A stretch of DNA of 55,766 nt from Stenotrophomonas panacihumi (GTDB taxonomy: Bacteria > Pseudomonadota > Gammaproteobacteria > Xanthomonadales > Xanthomonadaceae): assembly GCF_001431645.1 (NCBI RefSeq), contig NZ_LLXU01000126.1, positions 1-55,766 of the forward strand. Reading direction: 5' to 3'. The translations under genes were made by a program, and so were the position numbers. The notes beneath the pieces are model-generated. The model was not told where the DNA came from and ran no database searches. It was given only the letters and a program-made list of their open reading frames with translations. Below are positions 28,272 to 36,773 of the stretch, piece by piece. Position 1 is the first letter of the stretch, and each line of letters opens with the position of its first letter.

Positions 28272-28982
28272 CTACCTCACCGGGAAGTCGTACGCAGTAT
28301 CAGGCGTGGGCTCCGGACGGAAAGTGAAGTGCCACCATTCCATCGGGTAGTTGGCGAAGCCCTCCGCCGCCATCGCGTCGCGCAGGCGCTGGCGATGGGC
28401 GCGCTGCGCGGGCGTGGCCTCGGGCGAATCGGTATGGGCGCGGGTGTCGAAGAGGTCGAAATCGGTGCCCATGTCCAGCGGCTTGCAGGCGCTGGCGCGG
28501 CATTGGGCCAGCGTGAGGTCGATCGTGGCGCCGCGGCTGTGGCCCGAATGATCGGCGATGTAATCCGGGATCAGCGCGAACTTCTCCACGCGCGGATAGT
28601 GCACCGCCTTGGTGGACTGGTCCTGCAGGTCGCCGGCCCAGGCGACGAACGCCTGCACGGCGCGCACCGGGCGGTAGCAGTCGTAGACGTGCAGCGTGTA
28701 GCCCTCTGCATGCAGCCTGGCCTGGACGCGCGCCAGCGCTTCGGCCACCGGGCGTAACAGCAGGCAGCTGGGTGCGTCGTAACCCTCGACCGGATGACCG
28801 GTGAAGTTGTCCGCGCCCGCGTAGCGCATGTCGATCTCGATGCCGGGCGCGAGCGTGGCGACATCCACCATGCCCGCTTCGCCGGGATCGCGCGCGGGCG
28901 ACACCGCCGGCGCCGCCGCAAGGGCCGATGCCGCGGCGAGGCTAAGGGCAGTCGCCGCTGCGAAGGAATGCCAGGTCGCCAT
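28272..28982 (-). CDS. D-alanyl-D-alanine dipeptidase, VanX family (M15D), exported
   Basis: Zinc dipeptidase that cleaves D-Ala-D-Ala. A signal peptide (FAAATALSLAAASALAAA) directs it to the periplasm. Ligand motifs: SGHSRGATIDLTL with His148 and Asp155, and MEWWHF with Glu215 as catalytic base and His218 as third ligand; VYDCYRPVRAVQAF is the conserved arginine segment. I chose ATG at 28982; an ATG at 29003 would add seven residues. Either start lies inside the 3' end of the serine hydrolase gene, so translation is coupled. In its cluster it fits a catabolic, DdpX-like role in murein peptide use rather than vancomycin resistance, since no vanH/vanA-like gene is present. Confidence 0.9.
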   Translation of the reverse strand: MATWHSFAAATALSLAAASALAAAPAVSPARDPGEAGMVDVATLAPGIEIDMRYAGADNFTGHPVEGYDAPSCLLLRPVAEALARVQARLHAEGYTLHVYDCYRPVRAVQAFVAWAGDLQDQSTKAVHYPRVEKFALIPDYIADHSGHSRGATIDLTLAQCRASACKPLDMGTDFDLFDTRAHTDSPEATPAQRAHRQRLRDAMAAEGFANYPMEWWHFTFRPEPTPDTAYDFPVR

Positions 28983-30507
28983 AGTCGTAGCTGAAGTCGG
29001 CATCGGGATCGATCGCCTTCAGGCGCATCGTCGCATGCCCCTGCGCATCGGGCGCGAAATCGAGCCAGGGTTCGGCATCGACGCTGGCATCGTCCCAGTC
29101 CACCAGCCAGCGCCCGCCGGACTGCATCACCTTGCCGCGCAGCAGCGGGGAGCGCGCAACGGTGAAGGCCAGGGCGCCATCGACCGGGCACAGCCGCACT
29201 TCGCCGAACCACGGGTCCTGATAGACGCCACTGCGCGCGGCAGCCGCCTGCGACGCCACCGGCTGGCGACGGGACGTATCGGGCTTGCGCGCGGCGGGCG
29301 GCTTGGGCTTGGCCTCGTCGCGCGCCATCGCGGCGGCGTAGTACGCCACGTCGAACTTCGGATCGGCGCCAAGCAGGTGTTTCTGCAAGGCCTCGCCCAG
29401 CGCGGTGCGCGCGGCCTCGCCTTCGCCGTTGATCAGGATGACGAAGCCGCTGCGGCGATCCGGCAGCAACACCAGCGAGGAATACATTCCCATCAGCGTG
29501 CCGGTATGCGCGACCTTCCACTGCCCGTCCACGTCGGACAGGCGCCAGCCGTAACCGTAGCCATACAGGCGGGTGCCGTCCCAATCGCGCATGCGCTGGC
29601 TGATCGGCATCGGCGTGTGCAGCGACCACACCGCGCGGCGCTGTGCTTCCGACAGCCACGGCTGCTTCGGATCGGGCTGCAGCCACGCGCGGTCCATCCA
29701 GCGCAGCATGTCGTCCAGGCTGCAGCGGATGCCGCCGGCGGCCATCGAGGGCACATCGGCCACGCGCTCGCCATCCTCGCGCACCGGCACGTTGCCGCCG
29801 TCCTGGCGCATGTGCGGCTGGGCGATGTTGCCGACCTCCCGTGGCCGCCATGCGCCGACCTGGCAACGGGCCATGCCCAGCGGCGCGAAGACCTGCTCGC
29901 GCACGAGCTGGTCGTAAGGCTTGCCGCTCGCGCGCGCGGCGACTTCGCCGGCCACCACGTACAGCAGGTTGTCGTAGGCGTAATGCGCGCGAAAGCTGTG
30001 GGTCGGCTTGAGATACGCCAGGCCGGCGATGATGTCGGCGCGGGTGAAATCGTTCGGTTCGGGCCACAGCATGAGGTCGCCGGCGCCCAGGCCCAGGCCG
30101 CTGTTGTGGACCAGCAGGTCGCGCACCTGGATGTTGCGCGTCACCCACGGGTCGTACATGCGGAACGCCGGCAGGTACTTCGTCACCGGGTCATCCCAGG
30201 CGAGCTTGCCCTGGTCCACCAGCCGCGCGAGCAGGCCGGTGGTCATCGCCTTGCTGTTGGAGGCGATCTTGAACAGCGTATCGGCGTCGATCGCCTCGCC
30301 GCTGCCGGCGCTGCGTTCGCCGGCCGCGCGCCGGTACACCACCTGGCCATCCTCGATCACGCCCACCGCCAGGCCGGGCAGGTGGTACTGCGCCATTGCC
30401 TGCTCGAACAGGTGGTCGTAGGCGGCGGTATCGCCCGCCGGCGCCGCGGCATGCGCGAGGGGCATCACGAGCAGCGCCAGCCAGGCGGCGCGAGCGGACA
30501 GTTTCAA
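28942..30507 (-). CDS. Exported serine hydrolase, beta-lactamase class C / D-aminopeptidase fold
   Basis: A 521-residue penicillin-binding-protein-like hydrolase with a signal peptide (AWLALLVMPLAHA-AAP). The active-site triplet is visible: SxxK at Ser83-Lys86 (SNSK), YxN at 178-180 (YDN) and HTG at 334-336. After about residue 400 there is a linker and a C-terminal beta domain of the DUF3471 type (SGVYQDPWFGEVRLCPVDGA). It starts at TTG with GGAG 6 nt upstream. It overlaps the VanX-like gene by 41 nt. Related enzymes hydrolyse D-amino-acid peptides or beta-lactams; the murein-peptide context suggests a D-peptidase. Confidence 0.88.
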   Translation of the reverse strand: MKLSARAAWLALLVMPLAHAAAPAGDTAAYDHLFEQAMAQYHLPGLAVGVIEDGQVVYRRAAGERSAGSGEAIDADTLFKIASNSKAMTTGLLARLVDQGKLAWDDPVTKYLPAFRMYDPWVTRNIQVRDLLVHNSGLGLGAGDLMLWPEPNDFTRADIIAGLAYLKPTHSFRAHYAYDNLLYVVAGEVAARASGKPYDQLVREQVFAPLGMARCQVGAWRPREVGNIAQPHMRQDGGNVPVREDGERVADVPSMAAGGIRCSLDDMLRWMDRAWLQPDPKQPWLSEAQRRAVWSLHTPMPISQRMRDWDGTRLYGYGYGWRLSDVDGQWKVAHTGTLMGMYSSLVLLPDRRSGFVILINGEGEAARTALGEALQKHLLGADPKFDVAYYAAAMARDEAKPKPPAARKPDTSRRQPVASQAAAARSGVYQDPWFGEVRLCPVDGALAFTVARSPLLRGKVMQSGGRWLVDWDDASVDAEPWLDFAPDAQGHATMRLKAIDPDADFSYDYGDLAFLRSGDCP

Positions 30508-30529
30508 CGCGATCTCCGCGACAAAGGCA

Positions 30530-30561
30530 GGGCCGGCGGACGATAACGCGCCCGCCGGCCC
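30530..30561 (-). terminator. Hairpin between TonB-dependent receptor and serine hydrolase
   Basis: GGGCCGGCGG / CCGCCGGCCC, perfect 10-bp arms with a 12-nt loop, in the 64-nt gap. Followed on the minus strand by TGCCTTTGTC, a weak tract. It may lower expression of the two downstream hydrolases relative to the receptor. Confidence 0.5.
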
Positions 30562-30571
30562 CGCGTCCCCA

Positions 30572-33500
30572 TCAGTAGTCCAGCGAAACCACCAGCTGCG
30601 CGTAACGCGGCGCCTGGAAGCTTTCCGGATACAGGAACAGGTCGTTCGGGCTGCCGATGGCCCCTTCGTACTCCTGGTTCACCGACAGCTTCTTCTGCTG
30701 GTTGGTCAGGTTGTACACGGCGAACTTCACCTTCAGGTTCGTCTCGTTGAAGGACTTCAGCCACGTCACGCTCGCACCGAGCTCGTAGCTCCACGGCAGA
30801 CGGCCATAGCCACCGCGCGAGTTGTGCGCGTAGACGCGTTCGCCGGAGAATTCGGAATCGCAGTTCTCCACGCACACGTAGTAGCTGTGGTAGGCGGTGG
30901 CGTCATACGGGTTGCCGACGCCGAAGCCGGTGATCGGCCCGCCCGAGCGCGCATCGAGCGTGGCGCCGACCAGCCAGTTGTCGGTGATGGCGTAGGCGCC
31001 GCGCAGCTTGACCTGGTGGCGACGGTCGTTGGCGAGGTAGCCGTAGCCGTTGTAGTTCACCCACGGGTCGTCGAAGTTCTCGGTGCGGCCGGTATCGGAG
31101 AAGTCGGTGTCCGAGTTCACCGGGCCTTCGGCGTTACCGCGGCCGTAGGCCAGGGTGTAGGAGGCGTTCATCGACCACTTGCCGTCCCACGCGCGGTCCA
31201 GCTGCAGCTCCAGCGCCTTGTAGTCGCGCTTGGGCTTCTCCCAGCCACGCTGGCCGATGTAGGTCATGATCGGGTCGCCATCGGCATCCACGCCGTCCTG
31301 GCGGTACATCGCCCAGCCTTCCTTCGCGGTGTCCACGGTGACCCAGCCATCGGCGTCGCCGTCGCAGTTGGTGTCGCCCCACACGGTGACCTTCTTGCCC
31401 GGGTTGGCCATCACCCAGCCGATGTAGCCGTCCGGCCCGCAAGCACCGGTGGCGCTGATCTCCATGTCGTCGATGGCGTTGTGCAGCTTGCGGTAGATGC
31501 CGCGCACGCCGTACGACCAGGCTTCGTTGATCGACTGCTGGAAGCCCAGGATCGCCTCGTCCTGGTACACCGGGTCCATGTCGCGGTCCACTTCCGAACG
31601 CAGGTCGCCGACCGTGCCGTCGCCCTGCGAGTCGTCCACCGGGCCGATCTGCGCGCCGAGCACCGGCACCTGGTACTGCGAGCCGTTGAGTTCGCGCGTT
31701 TCCCAGCCGGCCAGCGCGTAATAGGTGCGCTCGTCGAGCAGGCCGCCGGCCTGCTTGATGTTGATGACGTTGGCCACCGGCAGGAAGTAACGGCCGACGT
31801 TGCCGAACAGCTTCATCGTGCCGTCGCCCTTGATGTCCCACGAGGCGCCGAAGCGCGGGGCCACCATGTCGTCCATCTTGATGTAGCTGCGGCCTTCCGA
31901 ATCCTTGTTGTCGAACGCTTCCAGGCGCAGGCCGAGGTTGAGCAGCAGGTTCGGGGTGACCGACCAGTTGTCTTCCAGGTAATAGGCCGAGTTGTCGGTT
32001 TCGAACGTGCCGGCGATCTCGTAGCGGCGCGCGCGCACGTAGGCGGTGGTGCCGGCCGGCACCTGGCCGCCGTTGACCAGCGTGGCGCCCGGCGTGGTCT
32101 TGTAGACGTTGTAGTAGTAGCCGCCCGGGCCGGGATACATGCGCTCGTAGTCGGAGGTGTTCTCCTCGCGGTCCAGGCCGAAGCGCAGCAGGTGGTCGCC
32201 CAGGGTCCATTCGAAGTCCAGGCGGCCGGCCTTGCGTTCGTCCTCGCGCGATTCCACCGCCGAGTTGGTGGTGCAGCCCAGCGGGATGCCCGCCGGCGCA
32301 ATGCCGGCCTCGGAGACCACGCGGTTGCACTCGATGTCGGTCTGGCTGTAGTTGGCGTAGTCGCGCGTGTTGCGGCCGATCATCGCCTTCATGGCGAAGG
32401 TATCGGTGAGGTGGCCGTTGTAGGTCAGCGCGTAGTTGTCGCCGCCGGTATCGGTGAAGATGGTGTTGGTCTGGCTGCCGCGCGTGCCGGTGAGGTAGTC
32501 GTAGCGGTAGACGTCGGCGACGTTCTGGTTGCTGTCCGAGAAGCCGAGCAGCGACAGGCTGTGGTTGTCGGTGATCTGCCAGTCGAGCTTGCCGCCCCAG
32601 AAACCGTCATCGGCCTTGCCGTTGTTGAACGTGGAGCCGTCGTTGCTGGTGCTGAAGGCGCGGTTGTCGCGTGCCTCGTACATGCCGAAGAAGAACAGCC
32701 GATCCTTCACGATCGCGCCCGAACCCCAGACGTTGAGCTTGTTATGCGTGCCGCCATCGTGGCTGGAGATGATGTACGGGTCGCCATTGGCGAGGTAGTA
32801 GTCCTTGCCGCTCGCGCCCCAGGCACTCGGCTCGGCGGTGAGTTCGGCACCGGCATGGAACTCGTTGGTACCCGAGCGCGTCACCGCGTTGATCACGCCG
32901 CCGGTAGTGCGGCCATATTCGACCGAGTAGCCGCCGGTCTTGACCTGGAATTCCTGGAAGAACGCGAACGGCGCCGAGGAGAAGCCCACGCGGTTGTAGA
33001 AGTCGGTGACGTTCAGTCCGTCGATGTATACCGCGTTCTCGGCCACCGAGGAGCCGCCGAAGGAGATGCCCTGGCCGCCCAGCGACGACTTGCCCGAGAC
33101 CACGCCCGGCGCGAGCATCGCGACCGACTTCAGGTCCTGGTCCACCGGCATGCGCGCCAGGTCCTGGCGGCTGATGTTCATCGCCGACTCGGTCGAGGTG
33201 ACGTCCACCATCGACACCACCTGCGGCGCGCGTACTTCCACCGCGCCGAGCGTGTTGATCGCGCCCACCGGCACGTTCACCGTGGTGGCGTTGCCCAGCG
33301 TGACGACGACCTCGCCGACCGGGGTCGGCGCACCGCCGCCCACGCTGAGCTCCATCTGGTAGGTGCCCGGCGACAGCAGCGGGATGCGGTAGCTGCCATC
33401 GGCATTGACCGTGGTCGAGCGGGCGAAGCCGGTCTGCGGGTTGCGTACCGTGACCGTGGCGCCGCTGAGCTTCTGCCCGCCCTCGGTGACCAGGCGGCCG

Positions 33501-33601
33501 GTGACGGCGCCATCCTGGGCCAGGGCCATCGGCGCGATCGATCCCAGACACGCCGCCAACGCGACGCACAGCGCCGCCTTCCTCACATGCTTGCCGTTCA
33601 T
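30572..33601 (-). CDS. TonB-dependent receptor, Oar-like, with N-terminal CarboxypepD_reg domain
   Basis: A 1009-residue outer-membrane receptor. Signal peptide (ALCVALAACLGSIAPMALA-QD), a carboxypeptidase-regulatory-like beta domain (GRLVTEGGQKLSGATVTVRN ... YRIPLLSPGTYQMEL), a plug (about residues 120-240, with NAVYIDGLNVTDFYNRVGFS and EYGRTTGGVINAVTRSGTNE), then a 22-strand barrel ending ...RYAQLVVSLDY. Oar-type receptors take up or export large substrates. An acidic loop GDTNCDGDADGW resembles a calcium-binding repeat. It begins 43 nt after the transglutaminase-like gene and is the likely import door for the adjacent peptide-processing enzymes. Confidence 0.93.
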   Translation of the reverse strand: MNGKHVRKAALCVALAACLGSIAPMALAQDGAVTGRLVTEGGQKLSGATVTVRNPQTGFARSTTVNADGSYRIPLLSPGTYQMELSVGGGAPTPVGEVVVTLGNATTVNVPVGAINTLGAVEVRAPQVVSMVDVTSTESAMNISRQDLARMPVDQDLKSVAMLAPGVVSGKSSLGGQGISFGGSSVAENAVYIDGLNVTDFYNRVGFSSAPFAFFQEFQVKTGGYSVEYGRTTGGVINAVTRSGTNEFHAGAELTAEPSAWGASGKDYYLANGDPYIISSHDGGTHNKLNVWGSGAIVKDRLFFFGMYEARDNRAFSTSNDGSTFNNGKADDGFWGGKLDWQITDNHSLSLLGFSDSNQNVADVYRYDYLTGTRGSQTNTIFTDTGGDNYALTYNGHLTDTFAMKAMIGRNTRDYANYSQTDIECNRVVSEAGIAPAGIPLGCTTNSAVESREDERKAGRLDFEWTLGDHLLRFGLDREENTSDYERMYPGPGGYYYNVYKTTPGATLVNGGQVPAGTTAYVRARRYEIAGTFETDNSAYYLEDNWSVTPNLLLNLGLRLEAFDNKDSEGRSYIKMDDMVAPRFGASWDIKGDGTMKLFGNVGRYFLPVANVINIKQAGGLLDERTYYALAGWETRELNGSQYQVPVLGAQIGPVDDSQGDGTVGDLRSEVDRDMDPVYQDEAILGFQQSINEAWSYGVRGIYRKLHNAIDDMEISATGACGPDGYIGWVMANPGKKVTVWGDTNCDGDADGWVTVDTAKEGWAMYRQDGVDADGDPIMTYIGQRGWEKPKRDYKALELQLDRAWDGKWSMNASYTLAYGRGNAEGPVNSDTDFSDTGRTENFDDPWVNYNGYGYLANDRRHQVKLRGAYAITDNWLVGATLDARSGGPITGFGVGNPYDATAYHSYYVCVENCDSEFSGERVYAHNSRGGYGRLPWSYELGASVTWLKSFNETNLKVKFAVYNLTNQQKKLSVNQEYEGAIGSPNDLFLYPESFQAPRYAQLVVSLDY

Positions 33602-33644
33602 CCCCTGCTCTCTCCTGCAGTTCGTTGAAGTGGTGGTGGATCCG

Positions 33645-35228
33645 CTAGGGCTGGCGTGCGGCGTTCGACGCGCCCTCCCGGCGGTCGGCGGCCGGCAGGA
33701 TCTGCCAGTCGAAGTGGTAGTCCCATTGGTCGAAGTAGAGGTTGCCGCCGCGCCATTCGGCTTCGCCGCGCTGCGAGTCGACCGTCTCGGAGCGGAAATG
33801 CTGTTTCGCCGGCACCAGCGGCTGCGCGTAGTCGTCGTTGAAGACGATGCGGTAGCTGTCGAGGCCGCCGAAGTAGAAGTCGCGCAGGGCCGGCTCGCTG
33901 CTGTCGAGCGCGCCGGTGGTCACGTCCATCGGCACCCAGCCGTACGGCGCCAGGTACAGCCAGCCCCAGTCGTGCAGGTTGGCGTAGCCGACGTCGTTGT
34001 CCGAGAACGTCCAGCCGGACTGCCAGCGCGCGGGAATGCCGTTCATGCGCAGCAGGGTCATCAACAGCAGGGTCTGCTGGCCGCAATCGGCATGGCCGGC
34101 GTGCAGGGCGTAATCGCTGATGTTGGGAATGGTGGCGTATTCGCGCGCGCCGCCCCACGGGATGCGGTCCACCGCGGCGAACAGCTTGCGGGCGATACGG
34201 TACGGGTTGGTTTCGTCACCGACCACCTGCCGCGAGAATTCGCGCATCGCCGGGGTGAACGCGATGTGCGGCGGGCGCTCGGCCAGGTATGGCGCCAGCG
34301 CGGGATCATTCGGCGTGGGCTGCACGCGCGCGGGGTCGATATCGAAATGGCGCGCGTAGATCGTCACTTCGTAGCTCACCGAGAACTCGGTGGGCTTGCC
34401 GGCCACGGCCTTGCGGGCGAGGTGGGCGGTGCGCTGCAGCGTGGAAGGCGGCGCCACCTGCGCGCCGGACGGCACGCTGCCCAGGTAACGGATGTCTTCC
34501 TGCTGGCCGGGGATGGCACGCGGATAGGGAATCCACGCCTGCACGCTCTCGCCGGCCGGCACGGCATCGGCGTTGACGGTGAGCGACTGGGTGATGCGCA
34601 CGCGATGCGGCAGCAGGCTGGTCTGGCCCGGATGCGCCTGCGCGGCGGCGATCACCGCGCGGTGGTGCGGGCCGAGGTTCTCGTAGGGGCCATCCTTCGG
34701 CGGCGGGGTGCCGGGGCGTTGGCGCGCGGCGGCCTCGGCGCTGAGGCGGAACAGGTTGGAAGGCGCGCGGTTGAAGTAGTAGCGCGTGCCGTCGATGTCG
34801 AGGTGTTCGAGCAGGCCGGCCTGATCCCAGGCAGCGAATTCGTCTTCGCGCAGGTCGGGGATCGTGCGGCGCAGCTTCTGTCGGGCGGCTTCGGCGTCGA
34901 GGCTGAAGTCCAGGCGCATGCGGCGCATGCGCTCGCGTTCAAATGCGTAGGCCTCGCGCGTGCTGGCGTCCAGACCCGGCGCGGCGAGCGCGGCGGCGAT
35001 GTCGGCTTCGGCCTGGCGGAACCGGCCCGCATCGACTTCGGCACCCACCTGCGCGGCCGACGCTGGGGCCTGCGCCGCGGCGGGAAAGGTCAGCAGCCAC
35101 CCGACCAGCAGGCCCGCCACGCGCACGGGCTTTCGCGCCACATGGAGACGGGCGAAGCTGGCGTCAGGCGATCGAGGCTGGTCAGGGCGCACATCCACAA
35201 CGACACTTCCCGGGTGAAGGTGGGTCAT
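33645..35228 (-). CDS. Transglutaminase-like domain protein, exported
   Basis: A 527-residue protein with a transglutaminase/cysteine-protease core near the C-terminus. The triad region is clear: HAGHADCGQQTLLLMTLLRM (Cys), then DVGYANLHDWGWLYLAPYGW (His) and VPMDVTTG (Asp). The N-terminal third is helical, probably a repeat of helices preceding a beta domain (TQSLTVNADAVPAGESVQAW). A hydrophobic stretch VAGLLVGWLLTFPAAAQA looks like a signal peptide beginning about 35 residues in, so the real start may be a later GTG; no Shine-Dalgarno fixes it. First gene of the minus-strand set and divergent from the NlpC/P60 gene. Such domains can act as peptidases on cell-wall or other peptides. Confidence 0.85.
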   Translation of the reverse strand: MTHLHPGSVVVDVRPDQPRSPDASFARLHVARKPVRVAGLLVGWLLTFPAAAQAPASAAQVGAEVDAGRFRQAEADIAAALAAPGLDASTREAYAFERERMRRMRLDFSLDAEAARQKLRRTIPDLREDEFAAWDQAGLLEHLDIDGTRYYFNRAPSNLFRLSAEAAARQRPGTPPPKDGPYENLGPHHRAVIAAAQAHPGQTSLLPHRVRITQSLTVNADAVPAGESVQAWIPYPRAIPGQQEDIRYLGSVPSGAQVAPPSTLQRTAHLARKAVAGKPTEFSVSYEVTIYARHFDIDPARVQPTPNDPALAPYLAERPPHIAFTPAMREFSRQVVGDETNPYRIARKLFAAVDRIPWGGAREYATIPNISDYALHAGHADCGQQTLLLMTLLRMNGIPARWQSGWTFSDNDVGYANLHDWGWLYLAPYGWVPMDVTTGALDSSEPALRDFYFGGLDSYRIVFNDDYAQPLVPAKQHFRSETVDSQRGEAEWRGGNLYFDQWDYHFDWQILPAADRREGASNAARQP

Positions 35229-35258
35229 CGCTGTGTAACACGCCGGTGGCAGAGGGTC

Positions 35259-35304
35259 AATAATTTATTCTTGCAAAGACGAGCCAAAGGAATAAATATT
35301 CTTG
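35259..35304. promoter_or_regulatory. Divergent AT-rich control region with two related palindromes
   Basis: In a GC-rich genome this 99-nt gap contains an AT-rich island. AATAA-T-TTATT (35259-35269) and GAATA-AA-TATTC (35290-35301) are perfect palindromes. Each runs into the same octamer TATTCTTG (35266-35273 and 35297-35304), exactly 31 bp apart, about three helical turns. It lies between the transglutaminase-like and NlpC/P60 genes and is the best candidate operator for the MurR/RpiR regulator encoded at 37937. Confidence 0.6.
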
Positions 35305-35327
35305 AACGTTCTCCGGGGAGTCCGCCG

Positions 35328-36773
35328 ATGAGTGTCTTTCCGCGCGACGCAGCGCGTCGTGTCCTTGCGCCGCTGCGTGCCGGCGCCGTACTGGCGCTGT
35401 GCGTCATCGCGCTGGGGGCCTTCGCCGCCCCGCCCGTCGTCGCCACCGACCCGGTCACCGGCGTGGTCGGCGTGCAGCCGCAGCAGCTTTCGCCCGATTA
35501 CTGGATTGCCCGCCAGTCGCAGCCGGACCGCGTGATCCTCGATACCGCCGGCATCGCCGCGCAGAACGCGCGGATGCGCGCGCAGGACAAGGCGATCCAC
35601 GACCTGCACGCCCTGCCCTCGCCGCTGCCGGCCAGCTTCGTGCGCGGGGAGATCGACCAGCTTTCGGTTCGCCCGCAGCGCCCGCTGTACGACGTGCAGG
35701 GCCAGCCGATCGACGCCGCGCGGCTCGACGCCTTCGGCGCCAACCTCGCCCTCGGCGCGATCCCCGCCCAGCGCCCGCTGCAATACGGACTGGTGACGCG
35801 CCGCGCCGCGCTGCGCACCTTCCCCACCGATACGCGCGTCTTCAGCAGCACTGACGACACCGACATCGACCGCTTCCAGGAATCGGCGCTGTTCCCGGGC
35901 GATGCGGTCGCCGTGCTGCACGAAAGCGCGGACGGCCACTGGCTGTTCGTCGCCAGCGAGCGCTACAACGCCTGGATCGAGAAGACCGCCGTGGCCACCG
36001 GGCCGGCCGAGCAGGTGTTCGGTTACGGCGCGCACGGCCCTTATCGCGTGGTCACCGGCGCCACCGCCTTCACCACCTACACGCCGGAACAGCCGCAGGT
36101 CTCGCGCCTGCAACTGGACATGGGCGTGCGCGTGCCGCTGCTCGCCCAATGGCCACCCAGCGACGCGGTGAACGGCCAGCATCCGTACACCGCCTGGGTG
36201 ATCCAGCTGCCGATCCGCAAGGCCGACGGCAGCCTCGACCTCGTGCCGGCGCTGCTGCCGCGCACCGCCGACACCGCGTCGGACTACCTGCCGCTGACCC
36301 CGCGCCACCTCATCACCCAGGCCTTCAAGTTCCTCGGCGAGCGCTATGGCTGGGGGCACTCTTATGACACCCGCGACTGCAGCGGCTTCGTCTCGGAGAT
36401 CTACCGCAGCTTCGGCGTGCTGATGCCGCGCAACACCAGCGCGCAGGCGGTGAGCCCGGCGCTGGACCGCATCGCCTTCGACAAGGGCGACAGCGCGGCC
36501 AGGCGGCTGGCCGCCGTGCGCGAACTGCAGGTCGGCGACCTGGTCTACATCCCCGGCCACGTCATGGTGACGCTGGGCCACGACCAGGGCCTGGCCTACA
36601 TGATCCACGACACCGCCGGCGGCGGCTGGGCCGGCCCGGACGGCAAGCGCCTGTCGGCCCACCTCAACGGCGTGTCGGTCACGCCGCTGGAGCCGATGCT
36701 CGCCAGCGACACCGTCACCTACGTCGACCGCATCACCAACATCCAGCGCATCCGCCCGCGGAAACCCGAATGA
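35328..36773 (+). CDS. Exported SH3-NlpC/P60 endopeptidase
   Basis: A 481-residue cysteine peptidase predicted to cut gamma-D-Glu-meso-diaminopimelate bonds in murein peptides. Signal peptide (APLRAGAVLALCVIALGAFA-AP), two SH3-like domains (about 150-310; RRAALRTFPTDTRVFSSTDD, ALFPGDAVAVLHESADGHWL), and the NlpC/P60 domain with Cys351 (YDTRDCSGFVSEIY), His411 (IPGHVMVTLGHD) and His427 (IHDTAGGGW). GGGGAG stands 7 nt before the ATG. The frame is open for 1.9 kb upstream but that part is noncoding. Its stop overlaps the epimerase start by 4 nt (ATGA), coupling the step that frees L-Ala-D-Glu to the enzyme that converts it. Confidence 0.92.
   Translation: MSVFPRDAARRVLAPLRAGAVLALCVIALGAFAAPPVVATDPVTGVVGVQPQQLSPDYWIARQSQPDRVILDTAGIAAQNARMRAQDKAIHDLHALPSPLPASFVRGEIDQLSVRPQRPLYDVQGQPIDAARLDAFGANLALGAIPAQRPLQYGLVTRRAALRTFPTDTRVFSSTDDTDIDRFQESALFPGDAVAVLHESADGHWLFVASERYNAWIEKTAVATGPAEQVFGYGAHGPYRVVTGATAFTTYTPEQPQVSRLQLDMGVRVPLLAQWPPSDAVNGQHPYTAWVIQLPIRKADGSLDLVPALLPRTADTASDYLPLTPRHLITQAFKFLGERYGWGHSYDTRDCSGFVSEIYRSFGVLMPRNTSAQAVSPALDRIAFDKGDSAARRLAAVRELQVGDLVYIPGHVMVTLGHDQGLAYMIHDTAGGGWAGPDGKRLSAHLNGVSVTPLEPMLASDTVTYVDRITNIQRIRPRKPE

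Noticed and set aside
28272..28982. Vancomycin-resistance determinant
   Set aside because: The VanX-type motifs are real, but no vanH, vanA-type ligase or vanRS genes are near, and the surrounding genes point to peptide catabolism.
33405..35327. Plus-strand extension upstream of the NlpC/P60 gene
   Set aside because: It overlaps two clear minus-strand genes, and the ribosome site and signal peptide place the real start at 35328.
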